A DNA stretch of 64,000 nt from Planosporangium flavigriseum (GTDB lineage: Bacteria; Actinomycetota; Actinomycetes; Mycobacteriales; Micromonosporaceae). The notes beneath the pieces were generated by a model, which saw nothing but the letters and a program-made list of their open reading frames with translations, made no database searches and was not told the DNA's origin. The stretch spans positions 124,001-188,000 of the forward strand of contig NZ_JAATVW010000011.1 of assembly GCF_011947225.1 (NCBI RefSeq). Direction: 5' to 3'. Positions 43,712-53,278 of the stretch are shown here, one piece after another (position 1 is the stretch's first letter; the number at the start of each line of letters is the position of its first letter). A program made the translations under genes and the position numbers.

Positions 43712-44490
43712 CAGTGGTCGGCTCCGGGGGCGAAGGCCCGCAGCCGGACGCCGGCGGCGGTCAGCGCGTCGCGTACCGCCCGGGCCATCGCCACGGCGCC
43801 CTCGCTGTCGCCGTGCAGGCAGACCGATTCGGCGGCCAGGCGCACGGGGGTGCCGTCGATCGCGAGCACCTCGCCGTCGGTGACCATCCGCACCACCCGC
43901 CGCGCCACCTCGTCCGGGTCGTGCAGCACCGCGCCGGCCTCCCGCCGCGACACCAGCGTGCCCTCCCGCGTGTACGCCCGGTCCGCGAACGCCTCCCCGA
44001 CCGTCGGCAGCCCCGCTTCGGTGGCGCTCTTCAGCAGCACCGAGCCGGGCAGGCCGAGCAGCGGCAGGCTGGCGTCGTACTCGCGCACCGCCTGGACGAC
44101 GGCCGCCGCCTGCTCCTCGTGGTGCACCACGGTGTTGTAGAGGGCGCCGTGCGGCTTGACGTACGTGACCCGGGAACCGGCGACGCGGGCCAGGCCGTCC
44201 AGCGCGGCGATCTGGTAGAGCACGGCGTCGGTGAGCTCGCCGGGCTCCATGTCGATGAAGCGGCGGCCGAAGCCCAGCAGGTCGGGGTAGCCGACCTGGG
44301 CGCCGATCGCCACGCCGTTGCGGACCGCCTCCCGGCAGGCGGACCGAATCGTCGTGGGGTCCCCGGCGTGGAAGCCGCAGGCGATGTTGGCGCTGGTGAC
44401 CACCGACAGGAGGGCGGCGTCGTCGCCGAGGCGCCACCGGCCGTAGGACTCGCCGAGGTCGCTGTTGAGGTCGATCGTGGGCTGTGACAT
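43711..44490 (-). CDS. pxpA: 5-oxoprolinase subunit A (LamB/YcsF family)
   Basis: A 259-residue LamB/YcsF protein: [11 protein letters not shown] at the start, [22 protein letters not shown], and C-L-H-G-D-S near the end, with metal-binding Asp/His residues kept. The start at 44490 follows 42 bp of spacer after the Ntn-hydrolase gene. The A, B and C genes are in the same order as the peptide-import operon reads. Confidence 0.93.
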   Translation of the reverse strand: MSQPTIDLNSDLGESYGRWRLGDDAALLSVVTSANIACGFHAGDPTTIRSACREAVRNGVAIGAQVGYPDLLGFGRRFIDMEPGELTDAVLYQIAALDGLARVAGSRVTYVKPHGALYNTVVHHEEQAAAVVQAVREYDASLPLLGLPGSVLLKSATEAGLPTVGEAFADRAYTREGTLVSRREAGAVLHDPDEVARRVVRMVTDGEVLAIDGTPVRLAAESVCLHGDSEGAVAMARAVRDALTAAGVRLRAFAPGADH

Positions 44491-44533
44491 CACGGCCGTC
44501 CGGTGGGTTTGGGGCTCAACGTCGGGTAGCGGA

Positions 44534-45430
44534 TCAGGCGGGCAGCGGCGCCGTGGCGACGACACGGGTGCCGGCCGGGGTGATGAGCCCGTCGACGGTG
44601 ACCAGTTCCGCATCGGCTTCGATCCGGTCGACGCGGAACGGCACGTAGGTGCCCCACGACGACCGCTGGACGTTCTCGTTGCCCCGAGCCTGTCCGCAGG
44701 GCCAGCCGTAGCACCACCACAGCGTACGGCTGCGGGTGTCGAGCAGTTCGCTGGAGATCGTGCCCATCTGGGTGCCGTGGCTGCAGATGGACTTCGCGCG
44801 ACCGGCGTCGTCGACCTCGGCCCGGTCGTGATCGCCGAGCACCTCGGCCAGCGCCGCCCCGGAGCCGGCGCCGAGCATCGTCCAGGAGCGCTCCGAGCGC
44901 TCCAGCGAGGCCGACTCGGCCGGCCAGTTCTCCGGTACCGCGTCCGGGCTGGTCTGCCAGACGTTCGTGCAGGCGATCGCCCCGTCCCGGGACTTGGTGA
45001 GGGTCAGCCGACCGCCGGAGACCTCGGCGATGACCGGCTCACCGTCCCGGTCGCCGATCAGGTAGTTGCCGGTCAGGAGCTGCCCGGCGCGCTCCGCCAT
45101 GAAGCGCAGCGCCTCGTCGACGGTCGCCGCCGTCGCCAGCATGTCCCGCGTCCAGGTCTGCGGGGGCAGGCTGGCGTCCTTCACGATGGGAACGTCCGAC
45201 TGCTCGGGGACGTAGGCGTAGGTGAACGCCAGCCCCGCGGAGTTGACCCCGCGGGTCACCATGCCGTCCCAGGCCACGACCTCGTCTCCGGGGCAGCGCA
45301 CCTCGACCGCGAGGTACGAGTACGGCGTGGCCACGCAGGAGATGACGTGGTTGGTCACGTCGTACGGGTTGTCGCTGTTGCTGGCCAGTACCCACTGGGC
45401 ACCGGTATGACGACCGACGAGAGTGCACAT
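44534..45430 (-). CDS. Ntn-hydrolase of the C45/acyltransferase-like type
   Basis: A 298-residue protein whose second residue is cysteine (M-C-T-L-V-G-R). After Met removal that Cys would be the N-terminal nucleophile of an Ntn-hydrolase. Supporting features are the early [17 protein letters not shown], and a C-terminal [20 protein letters not shown] as in C45 acyl-transferase-like enzymes. There is no signal peptide, so it acts in the cytoplasm, on amides brought in by the adjacent dipeptide transporter. Removing N-acyl groups from imported amino acids or peptides is a reasonable guess. Start overlaps the ATPase stop (TGATG). Confidence 0.75.
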   Translation of the reverse strand: MCTLVGRHTGAQWVLASNSDNPYDVTNHVISCVATPYSYLAVEVRCPGDEVVAWDGMVTRGVNSAGLAFTYAYVPEQSDVPIVKDASLPPQTWTRDMLATAATVDEALRFMAERAGQLLTGNYLIGDRDGEPVIAEVSGGRLTLTKSRDGAIACTNVWQTSPDAVPENWPAESASLERSERSWTMLGAGSGAALAEVLGDHDRAEVDDAGRAKSICSHGTQMGTISSELLDTRSRTLWWCYGWPCGQARGNENVQRSSWGTYVPFRVDRIEADAELVTVDGLITPAGTRVVATAPLPA

Positions 45431-47280
45431 CAGCGCTCACCAACCTCTGCGGTGACGGCGGGAACCGTCAGGGGGAAATGACAGGCCAGTACCCGGTCGG
45501 GCATCGCCGTGAGGGCCGGGCGCTGCTCCCGGCACAGGTCCTGCGCGCGGGGGCAGCGCGGGTGGAACCGGCACCCGGGCGGCGGCGACGTGGGGTCGGC
45601 CGGCTCGCCCAGCGCCAGCACCTCGGGCAGCCGCCCGATGTGGCGCGGGTTGGGCATGGAGTGCAGCAGCGCGGACGAGTACGGGTGCATGGGCTGCTCG
45701 TAGTAGGCCGCCGCCTGCGAACTCTCCATCACCGTGCCGTTGTAGAGCGTCACGAGGCTGTCGCAGACGTCGCGGATCAGCGCCAGGTCGTGCGACACCA
45801 TGACCAGCGTCAGCCCGTCGTTCTCCGACAGGTCCCGGAACACGTCCATCACCTGCGCCTGGATGGACACGTCCAGGGAGCTGACCGGCTCGTCGGCGAT
45901 GAGTACCTCGGGCCGCGGCGCGAGGGCCCGCGCGATCGCCACCCGCTGGCGCTGCCCGCCCGAGAGCTCGCGGGGGTAGCGGCCGAACAGCGACTTGGGC
46001 AGCCGGACCTGCTCGCTCAGCTCGGTGAACCGCCGGGCCACCTGCGCGGGGTCGGTGACGCCGTGGGTGTGGAGGGCCTCCCGCAGGGTGTCCTCCACCG
46101 TGTACCGCGGGTCCAGGCTCGAGGTCGGGTCCTGGAAGACGAACTGTACCTTGCGCCGGAACGCCCGCATGTCCTGTTTGGACATCCCGGTGAGGTCCTG
46201 GCCGTGGAAGAGGACCTGACCGCTCGACGGGGCGTCGAGCGCGCCGAGCAGCCGGGCGAGGGTGGACTTGCCCGACCCGGACTCCCCCACGATGCCGGTG
46301 GAGCTGCCCTTGGTGATGGACAGCGAGACGCCGTCGAGGGCGTGCACGGTGGTCTTGCGGCCACGGCTGCCCGACACGAAGTGCCGACTGACGTCGGCGA
46401 GCGTGTACACGGCCGCGTCCCGGTCGACCCGGCTGTCCGGCGCGGCCGCGCCGGGCTCCTCCCGGACCACGATCGGGTCCCCGACCTCCACCGGGTCGGG
46501 CAGGCTCGGCGCCGCGGCCAGCAGCGTCTGCGTGTACGGATGCTGCGGGTCGCCGATGATGCGTGCGGTCGGGCCGGACTCGACGACCTCCCCGTTGCGC
46601 ATCACCGTGACCTCGTCGCAGAGCCCGGCGACCACCCCGAGGTTGTGGCTGATGAACAGCACGCCCAGCCCGTCGTCGGCCAGGCGCCGCAGCAGGCGCA
46701 GGATGCCCGCCTGCACGGTCGGGTCCAGCGCCGTGGTGGGCTCGTCCGCGATCAGGATCCGGGGCCGGTTGGCCAGCGCCAGGGCGATCATGGCGCGCTG
46801 GCGCATGCCGCCGGACAGCTGATGCGGGAAGCGGCGGGCCTGCGCCTCCGGTTTCGGCAGGCCCACCTCGCCGAGCACCTCGATGCAGCGCGCCTTCGCC
46901 TCCGCGCGCCCGACGCCGTGGTCACGAAGCGAGTGGACGATCTGGGTACCGACCGACAGCCCCGGGTGGAAGCTGCTGAGCGGGTCCTGGAAGACCATGG
47001 CGATCGACGGTCCGCGCAGTGCCCGGCGGTCGCGTTCGGGCAGGGTGAGCATGGCGTGCCCGTCCACGGTGATCTCGCCGCCGACCACCTCCACGCCGGG
47101 TGGCAGCAGCCCCAGGCAGGCCAGCGAGGTCATCGTCTTTCCACTGCCGGACTCACCGACCAGTCCGACGACCTGGCCCTCGGCCACGCTCAGACAGGCG
47201 CCTCGGACGGCCTGGGTGCGCTCGCCCCCTCGCCCCGCCTCGACGACCAGGTCGCGTACCTGCAGTCGCATCGAACTCAT
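45430..47280 (-). CDS. Dipeptide/oligopeptide ABC transporter, fused DppD-DppF ATPase
   Basis: A 616-residue protein with two complete ABC domains: the first at 5-260 (Walker A G-E-S-G-S-G-K-T, signature L-S-G-G-M-R-Q-R), the second at about 310-560 ([17 protein letters not shown]). Each is followed by the oligopeptide-type tail; the second has the cysteine-containing C-R-F-H-P-R-C-P-R-A-Q-D-L-C that may hold an iron-sulfur cluster in DppF-like proteins. Start at 47280 overlaps the DppC stop. A longer frame reaching 48099 is a shadow of dppC. Confidence 0.92.
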   Translation of the reverse strand: MSSMRLQVRDLVVEAGRGGERTQAVRGACLSVAEGQVVGLVGESGSGKTMTSLACLGLLPPGVEVVGGEITVDGHAMLTLPERDRRALRGPSIAMVFQDPLSSFHPGLSVGTQIVHSLRDHGVGRAEAKARCIEVLGEVGLPKPEAQARRFPHQLSGGMRQRAMIALALANRPRILIADEPTTALDPTVQAGILRLLRRLADDGLGVLFISHNLGVVAGLCDEVTVMRNGEVVESGPTARIIGDPQHPYTQTLLAAAPSLPDPVEVGDPIVVREEPGAAAPDSRVDRDAAVYTLADVSRHFVSGSRGRKTTVHALDGVSLSITKGSSTGIVGESGSGKSTLARLLGALDAPSSGQVLFHGQDLTGMSKQDMRAFRRKVQFVFQDPTSSLDPRYTVEDTLREALHTHGVTDPAQVARRFTELSEQVRLPKSLFGRYPRELSGGQRQRVAIARALAPRPEVLIADEPVSSLDVSIQAQVMDVFRDLSENDGLTLVMVSHDLALIRDVCDSLVTLYNGTVMESSQAAAYYEQPMHPYSSALLHSMPNPRHIGRLPEVLALGEPADPTSPPPGCRFHPRCPRAQDLCREQRPALTAMPDRVLACHFPLTVPAVTAEVGER

Positions 47281-48179
47281 GCAAGCCTCATCACGGTGTC
47301 GGTGTCGGTCTGTGCTGCATCGGTCTGCCCGGCGTCGGCGGAGCGCTTCCGGCCGCTGGCGCCGCTCAGCCGGTCGCGGACGCTCTCGCCGGCGAGCGCG
47401 AAGCACACCACCGTCAGGGACAGGACCAGGCCCGGGAAGACGCTGATCCACCACTGGCCGGTGGGCACGTAGTTGGCGCCGCCGGAGATCAACGCGCCCC
47501 ACTCCGGGGTGGGCGGGCGGACACCGGCGCCGAGGAAGCTCAGCGCCGCGGTCAGCAGGATGGCGCCGCCCAGTGCGACGGACGCGTTGGCCAGCGTGCT
47601 GTCCAGCGAGTTGGGCAGCACGTGCCGCAGCAGCGTGGCCCGCTCGCTCAACCCGACCGACCGGCAGGCCTGCACCAGGCCGCCCCGCTCGGCGCTCTTG
47701 AGTGAGGACCGAAGCAGCCGGGCGAAGACGGGCACGTTCACGAACGCCACCGCGGCGATCACGCTCGGCATTCCGCGGCCGAACGTCGCGACGAGGGCGA
47801 GCCCCAGAATCACGACAGGGATCGACTGCACGAGGTCGAGCAGGCGGTCCACCGCCTTGCCGAGGATTCCGAACGCCCGACTGCCGCCGAACGAGTACCC
47901 GGCCAGCACGCCGAGCACGATGCCCACGACCAGCGACAGCACGACCGCGGCGAGCGCGATCAGCAGGTCGGTCCGGTACGCGGCCACCGTCACCGAGAAC
48001 ACGTCCAGACCCGAGGCGTCCGTGCCCATGGGGTGGCTCGCCGACGGCGACATCAGCACGTCGGCGGTGGGCCGTTCCGGGTCGTAGGGCGTAATCCACG
48101 GCCCCGCCACGGCAAGGAGCAGCGACAGGCCGCCCACCAGCATGGCGAGGCGCCGACCGACCTTGTTCACGTCGATCAC
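47277..48179 (-). CDS. Dipeptide ABC transporter permease, DppC type
   Basis: A 300-residue permease with an N-terminal TM helix, the DppC motif H-P-M-G-T-D-A-S-G-L-D-V, and the EAA loop A-C-R-S-V-G-L-S-E-R-A-T. GTG start, 25 bp after the DppB stop. The C-terminus has a charged tail (residues 280-300). Confidence 0.92.
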   Translation of the reverse strand: MIDVNKVGRRLAMLVGGLSLLLAVAGPWITPYDPERPTADVLMSPSASHPMGTDASGLDVFSVTVAAYRTDLLIALAAVVLSLVVGIVLGVLAGYSFGGSRAFGILGKAVDRLLDLVQSIPVVILGLALVATFGRGMPSVIAAVAFVNVPVFARLLRSSLKSAERGGLVQACRSVGLSERATLLRHVLPNSLDSTLANASVALGGAILLTAALSFLGAGVRPPTPEWGALISGGANYVPTGQWWISVFPGLVLSLTVVCFALAGESVRDRLSGASGRKRSADAGQTDAAQTDTDTVMRLA

Positions 48180-48204
48180 GGTTCCTTTCGGTGACGAAGG
48201 GCGG

Positions 48205-49206
48205 TCAGTCGCGCAGCTTCGGGTCGAAGACGGTGTGCAGCACGTCGCCGAGGGCGTAGACCACGGCGGTGAACGTGCCGGCGACGATCACGAAGCCCTG
48301 CACGGCCGCGTAGTCGGACTGGGTGACCGCGGCGACGCCGTACTGGCCCAGCCCGCCCCAGGAGAAGACGGTCTCGACGAGGACGGCGCCGCCCAGGAGG
48401 AACACCACCGTGGACGCCAACGCGGTGATCAACGTCGGCGCGCCGTGGTGCAGCACGTAGGCGACACGCCGCCAGGACTTGATTCCCCAGGAGTTCGCGA
48501 AGCGCATGAAGTCGCTCTGCATGGTCTGGGTGGAGACCGCCGACATGATGCGCACCACGGGTGCGGTGTAGACGATCGCCAGGGTCAGGACCGGCAACAG
48601 CAGGTGCAGCGCGGCGTTTCCCATGGCTGCCCCGTCACCCGCCAGCATCGCGTCGACGAAGGCCACGCCGGTGAGGTTGTCGACGAACATCCGGGCGTCG
48701 AGTTGGCCGCTGGGCGCCGCTCCCAGTCCGAACTGGGCGTACAGCAGCGAGATCAGCGCCAGGCCGATCCAGAAGTCCGGGACGGCGCCGGCGAGGAAGC
48801 CGTACCCGCCGATGGTGCGCCGCGCCACTCCCCTGGGCCGCGCCAGGAACCACCCGACCAGGCCGAGCGTGAGCACGATGATGACGACCAGCGACAGCAG
48901 GATCAGCGCCAGCGTCGCCGGCGCCCGCTGGAGCAGGTCGGTGGTGACGTTGTTGCCGGTCTGCAGCGATCTGCCGAAGTCACCCTGCACGGCGTGGGTC
49001 AGGAACCGCCAGTACTGCGCCCAGATCGGCTGGTCCAGTCCGAGGTCGTGCCGGATCGCCGCCACCTGCTCGGCTGTCGCCTGGGACCCGGCCAGCCGGA
49101 AGGCCGGGTCCCCTGGCATCAGCCGCGACAGGAAGAAGACGATCGTCACGACGCCGAGGACCTGCAGGGGCAGAACCGCGAGGCGGCGAAGGATCAGCCT
49201 GCTCAT
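48205..49206 (-). CDS. Dipeptide ABC transporter permease, DppB type
   Basis: A 333-residue permease: first TM helix with V-F-F-L-S-R-L-M-P-G-D-P, family motif D-L-G-L-D-Q-P-I-W-A-Q-Y, and EAA loop region F-A-N-S-W-G-I-K-S-W-R-R. Six TM segments. It lies between the binding protein and DppC. Confidence 0.92.
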   Translation of the reverse strand: MSRLILRRLAVLPLQVLGVVTIVFFLSRLMPGDPAFRLAGSQATAEQVAAIRHDLGLDQPIWAQYWRFLTHAVQGDFGRSLQTGNNVTTDLLQRAPATLALILLSLVVIIVLTLGLVGWFLARPRGVARRTIGGYGFLAGAVPDFWIGLALISLLYAQFGLGAAPSGQLDARMFVDNLTGVAFVDAMLAGDGAAMGNAALHLLLPVLTLAIVYTAPVVRIMSAVSTQTMQSDFMRFANSWGIKSWRRVAYVLHHGAPTLITALASTVVFLLGGAVLVETVFSWGGLGQYGVAAVTQSDYAAVQGFVIVAGTFTAVVYALGDVLHTVFDPKLRD

Positions 49207-49227
49207 GTGTCAGCTTTCCCGTCCGTA

Positions 49228-50868
49228 CTAGGCCGGCTTGATGTCCTCGAAGCGCACCCCGTTGTTCGGGTACCAGGTGAGGCCGGAGACCCCTGCCGAG
49301 TGCGCGACGTGCCAGCCCGGGTTGGCGAGCAGGATCCACGGCTGCTCACGCATGTAGATCTCCTGGGCGGTCTTCGCCAGGGCGTAACGGCGCTCGTCGG
49401 CCGCCTCCACCAGCATCTGGTCGACCAGCTTGTCGAACTCCGCGTTGGACCACGCGCCGACGTTGTTGAACGCGGTGGACTTCCAGTACACGCCGAGCGC
49501 GTAGCCGGGGTCCGCGACGAACGGCCAGTTGGTCACCAGGTAGGCCTGGCCCTTGCGGCTGTAGAGCTTCTCGGAGAACGTCGCCTGCGGCAGCCCCTCG
49601 AGCTCCACGGTGATGCCGAGGTCGCCGAGGGCGGCCTTCACGATGGGCGCGATCAGCGGGTCGTCGTAGTTGGTCGTCTCGTAGCTGAGCGTCAGCTTGA
49701 ACCCGCTGACGCCGGCGTCGCGCAGCAGCGCACGGGCCTTGTCCATGTTGGTGGAGTAGGACCAGTACTCGTCGGTGTAGCCGGGGTACGACGACGGCAG
49801 CGGGCTGCGCACGGCGGTCGCGGTGCCGAGGTACACGCTGGACAGGATGTCCTCGTACGGCATCGCGTACGCGATCGCCTGCCGCACCCGGTAGTCGCCG
49901 AGCGGGCCGTACTTGGTGTTCAGCTGCATCGACTTGATCTGGTTGGCCTGGTAGCTGGTGACCTTCAGCTTGGCGGCCTGCGCCTGCTTGAGCTGCGGCG
50001 GCGTGAGCTTGACGGCGATGTCGGCGTCGTTGCCCTGCAGCAGGGCCATGCGGTTGGCGCTGGTGGGCACCGCGTTCCAGACGACCTTCGAATAGGCCGG
50101 CGCGCCCTTGAAGTAGTTCGGGTTCGCCTCGAGGTTGACGAAGCGGCCCTTCTGCATCGACTTGACGGTGTACGGGCCGAAGCCGGCGGTGTTCTGCGAC
50201 AGCCAGTTGCGGGCCCACGGGTCGTCCGCGGTCGCGTGCGCCTTGGCGGCCACCGAGTCGAACAGTCCGGCGTAGAGCTTCGCCGCGTTGACCTTCAGGA
50301 AGATGGGGCTGGGGCTGGGCAGGCTGAAGCGCACGGTGCTCGCGTCGAGCTTGGTGATCTGGCTCGGGTCGGTGATGCCCATGGCGTTGGTCATGAAGGC
50401 GCCGGTCTGCTTGAGCGCCAGGCTGCGCTGGTAGGACCAGACGACGTCGTCGGCGGTGAGCGTGTTGCCGAGCGCCGACTTGACCCCGCTGCGCAGGTGG
50501 ACCGTGTAGGTGCGCAGGTCGTCGGAGACGTCCACGCTCTCGGCGAAGCCCATCGCGATGCCGCCCTTGACGCCCTTGGCGAGCATGTCGGCGATTTGCA
50601 CGCCGTTGGGGCCGGAGACCTTATTGAAGCCGAAGACGTCGCCGGCGTAGCAGTTGGCGACGATGCTCTCGCCGGTGTCGACGGCCCCTCCGGTGTCGGT
50701 GTCGAAGCTCGGCGGCGTGTCGGAGTCGGCGTACACCAGGGTCTTGTTGCCACTGCTCTTACCGGATGAGGAGCCGCCGCCGCACGCGGCGAGGGCCGAC
50801 AGCGCCCCGGCGCCGAGGGCACCTTGAAGCAACGTACGGCGCGAGACCTGCGGAAGATCCATGCTCAT
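49228..50868 (-). CDS. Peptide-binding lipoprotein with twin-arginine signal
   Basis: A 546-residue family-5 solute-binding protein. The signal has a twin-arginine motif S-R-R-T-L-L-Q and lipobox L-A-A-C, so it is likely exported folded by Tat and lipid-anchored. The mature part shows the dipeptide-binding family layout (L-R-S-G-V-K-S-A-L-G-N-T-L-T-A-D-D-V, then D-Y-R-V-R-Q-A-I-A-Y-A). Start at 50868 chosen for the AAAGG site. First gene of the peptide/5-oxoproline operon, divergent from the GntR gene. The ligand is probably a small peptide or acyl-peptide. Confidence 0.9.
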   Translation of the reverse strand: MSMDLPQVSRRTLLQGALGAGALSALAACGGGSSSGKSSGNKTLVYADSDTPPSFDTDTGGAVDTGESIVANCYAGDVFGFNKVSGPNGVQIADMLAKGVKGGIAMGFAESVDVSDDLRTYTVHLRSGVKSALGNTLTADDVVWSYQRSLALKQTGAFMTNAMGITDPSQITKLDASTVRFSLPSPSPIFLKVNAAKLYAGLFDSVAAKAHATADDPWARNWLSQNTAGFGPYTVKSMQKGRFVNLEANPNYFKGAPAYSKVVWNAVPTSANRMALLQGNDADIAVKLTPPQLKQAQAAKLKVTSYQANQIKSMQLNTKYGPLGDYRVRQAIAYAMPYEDILSSVYLGTATAVRSPLPSSYPGYTDEYWSYSTNMDKARALLRDAGVSGFKLTLSYETTNYDDPLIAPIVKAALGDLGITVELEGLPQATFSEKLYSRKGQAYLVTNWPFVADPGYALGVYWKSTAFNNVGAWSNAEFDKLVDQMLVEAADERRYALAKTAQEIYMREQPWILLANPGWHVAHSAGVSGLTWYPNNGVRFEDIKPA

Positions 50869-51133
50869 GCTGCCTTTCGCGGGATAAGTGGGAACTAACG
50901 GCGCGATTAGGCCGTTTCGACTGTCGCGTAACCCCAGATCGAGCGGTGCGGCAGCCAAGACATGTCCCGTGATCTCGGCGGCTGCTACGCCTGTAGCCGT
51001 GGACAGTACTGATCACTCAACAATTCATCAATCATCTTTTTGAACGACTCCCCGATAGTGCTAAAGGGACGGTTGTGCCAAGCTGGACGCCCGGCGCACC
51101 GCGAGCGCCGCGGCACGAACGCAGGGAGAAGGC
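50869..51133. promoter_or_regulatory. Divergent control region, peptide operon and GntR
   Basis: A 265-bp divergent intergenic region. An AT-rich patch at 51005-51045 contains repeated TGAT/ATCA elements (TGATCACT, TTCATCAATCATC), plausible half-sites for the FadR-type regulator next door. I cannot assign promoters with confidence. Confidence 0.35.
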
Positions 51134-51838
51134 GTGGACAAGTTGCTGGAGTCTCAGCCCGGTTGGGTCGACTCGCTCAGTGAGACCCGATCGGCGCTGG
51201 CCCGCCTGAGCACGGCCGAACGGGTCGCGGACGTCCTGCGCACCCATCTGATCGAGGGCCGGATCCTCCCCGGAACCCGCCTGTCCGAAGACACCATCGC
51301 CGGCGCGCTGGCCGTATCCCGCAACACGCTGCGCGAGGCCTTCCGGCTTCTGGCGCATGAACGGCTTCTCGTGCACGAGCTCAACCGGGGCGTGTTCGTG
51401 CGGCAGCTGACCGTCGACGACGTCATCGACCTCTACCGCGTCCGTCGCATCCTCGAGTGCTCGGCCGTACGGGCGACCGCCCAGTACACGCCGGGCGCGG
51501 TGGCCCGCGTGCGGGCCGCCGTACACGAGGGCGAAACCGCCGCACGGGACGGCGGATGGCAGCAGGTGGGCACCGCCAACATGCACTTCCACCTCGCGCT
51601 GGCGGCCCTCTCCGGCAGCCCGCGGGTCAACGAGCTCATGCATCAGCTACTCGCCGAACTGCGCCTGGTGTTCCACGTGATGGCCCGCCCCCAGCAGTTC
51701 CACGAGCCGTACCTCGGCGACAACGCCCGCATCTGCGGCCTGGTGGAGGCCCGCGAGGGCGAGCGCGCAGCGGCGGCCCTGGCCGATTACCTCGACCGGG
51801 CCGAACAGCAGCTCGTGCACGCCTTCACCGCGGGCTAG
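51134..51838 (+). CDS. GntR-family regulator, FadR type
   Basis: A 234-residue regulator with an N-terminal winged helix (L-S-E-D-T-I-A-G-A-L-A-V-S-R-N-T-L-R-E-A) and a C-terminal FCD ligand domain whose metal ligands are visible (H-F-H-L-A and the later H-F-H in R-L-V-F-H-V-M). GTG start behind a GGGAGAAGG site. Divergent from the peptide-transport/pxp operon, which it most likely represses. Confidence 0.88.
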   Translation: MDKLLESQPGWVDSLSETRSALARLSTAERVADVLRTHLIEGRILPGTRLSEDTIAGALAVSRNTLREAFRLLAHERLLVHELNRGVFVRQLTVDDVIDLYRVRRILECSAVRATAQYTPGAVARVRAAVHEGETAARDGGWQQVGTANMHFHLALAALSGSPRVNELMHQLLAELRLVFHVMARPQQFHEPYLGDNARICGLVEAREGERAAAALADYLDRAEQQLVHAFTAG

Positions 51839-51881
51839 GTCTCGCTCGCCCTCGTACACCGCCACCAAAAGCGCTAATCGG

Positions 51882-51905
51882 ACCGACCAAACAGACCGAC
51901 CAAAA
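51882..51905. repeat. Two 11-bp direct repeats
   Basis: GACCGACCAAA occurs at 51882-51892 and again at 51895-51905, a 13-bp period, followed by ACGGTCG. It lies in the 234-bp gap between the GntR gene and the HAMP gene. It could be a protein-binding site; nothing else is evident in this gap beyond a GGAG-GTAATA-CTCC hairpin at about 51919. Confidence 0.35.
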
Positions 51906-52072
51906 CGGTCGATAGGCGGAGGTAATACTCCACAAACCTCGCTACCGTCACCGTGCCGGCGCGGCAGGACGCGCGGCCGGTGCCCCATGAGAAGTCTGAA
52001 AGATCCACCGGTTCGATCCTCGGCTACGCAGGAGAACTCGGCGGATTCCCTCCCAAACGGGACGGAAGGCCG

Positions 52073-53275
52073 ATGAGGGCTCGGCGTCGACGAGGAAAGG
52101 TTCGACAGTTGGCTTTGGCGACAAGGCTGCGGCTGATGGTGACCGGGGCCGTGGCGGCCTGCCTGGTGGCTGTCGTCGCGCTCTTCATGCTGGTGAACTC
52201 CATGTCCAACCGGTACGACGGGATCCTGACGGGCACCGTCCAGGCGGGCCAGGACGCGCGGGCGATGCAGGTCGCGTTCAAGAAGCAGGTCCAGGAGTGG
52301 AAGGACATCCTGCTTCGCGGCTCCGACCCGGCCGATCTGCAGAAGTACACCCAGCAGTTCAAAGCCCAGGAGGCGACCGTCCAGGACCTGGCGGCCAGGC
52401 TGGACACCCAGGTCACCGATCCGAACATCAGCGCCGAGATCCAGAAGTTCCGGGACCAGCACTCCGCGCTGGGCGGCAAGTACCAGAGCGCCTACGACGC
52501 CTTCATCGCGAGCAAGGGAAGCGACTACAAGGCCGCCGACGCGGCGGTGAAGGGCCAGGACCGCGCGCCGACCGACCTGATCGACAAGATCGTCGCTGAC
52601 CTCCACGCGCAGCAGCTGCGCCTGGTCGCCGACCAGGAGCGGCAGGTCCGCCAGGAGCAGGTCATCATCGTCGTGGTCGGCGCCGCGCTCATCGCCGGAC
52701 TGCTGACCGGACTGCACTTCGCGTCCCGCGGCATCGTAAGGCCGGTGGTCCGCGCGACCTCGGTGCTCAGCGAGGTGGCCGCCGGCAACCTGACGGTCTC
52801 GATGGACGGCACGTACGACGGGGAGTTCAACGCGATCAAGGAGTCGATCAACACCGCGGTCGACGACCTCAACACCGGACTCGCCCGCGTCGTCGCGGGC
52901 GCCGACCGTATCTCCGAGACCTCCCGGTTCGTGGAGACTGTCGGCGATCAGCTCATCCACTCGGCCCAGGTCACCCGCGCCTCACTCGACGCCATCGAGC
53001 AGGCGGTCCGCCGGATCGACCCGACCGTCGGACCGCCCAGCCTGGCGTACCAGCTCGGCGAGGTACGGCGCGCGCTGGCCGCGATGGCGTCGATCTCCGA
53101 CCGGAACGTCCGGACGGCCGAGGACGCCCGGCGCTCGACCGACGAGCTTCGCGCCAACTCCGACAACCTGCAGCGGGTCGTGGCCGCGTACAAGCTCAAG
53201 CCCGCCCCCGCCGCGGAGCGCTGGGTAACCGGCCCGATCAGGGCCATCGCGGCGGTCGGCGCCAAGGCGCCCTGA
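52073..53275 (+). CDS. HAMP-domain membrane sensor-like protein without chemotaxis signalling tip
   Basis: A 400-residue membrane protein. TM helix 1 is at about 18-42, a helical extracytoplasmic region at 43-195 resembles a four-helix-bundle sensor domain, TM helix 2 is at about 197-216, and a HAMP domain follows (I-V-R-P-V-V-R-A-T-S-V-L-S-E-V-A-A-G-N-L-T-V). The remaining 130 residues are coiled-coil-like. The conserved chemoreceptor hairpin tip is absent, and no kinase or cyclase domain is present. Start at 52073 follows GGAAGG. The partner it signals to is unknown. Confidence 0.72.
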   Translation: MRARRRRGKVRQLALATRLRLMVTGAVAACLVAVVALFMLVNSMSNRYDGILTGTVQAGQDARAMQVAFKKQVQEWKDILLRGSDPADLQKYTQQFKAQEATVQDLAARLDTQVTDPNISAEIQKFRDQHSALGGKYQSAYDAFIASKGSDYKAADAAVKGQDRAPTDLIDKIVADLHAQQLRLVADQERQVRQEQVIIVVVGAALIAGLLTGLHFASRGIVRPVVRATSVLSEVAAGNLTVSMDGTYDGEFNAIKESINTAVDDLNTGLARVVAGADRISETSRFVETVGDQLIHSAQVTRASLDAIEQAVRRIDPTVGPPSLAYQLGEVRRALAAMASISDRNVRTAEDARRSTDELRANSDNLQRVVAAYKLKPAPAAERWVTGPIRAIAAVGAKAP

Positions 53276-53278
53276 CCC

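Noticed and set aside
47280-48099. A longer N-terminus for the fused peptide-transport ATPase
   Set aside because: The extra part is an Arg-rich shadow of the dppC gene; the ATG at 47280 has the family N-terminus.
51920-52072. A cyclic-dinucleotide riboswitch before the HAMP gene
   Set aside because: Short hairpins and purine-rich segments are present but the conserved core does not match.
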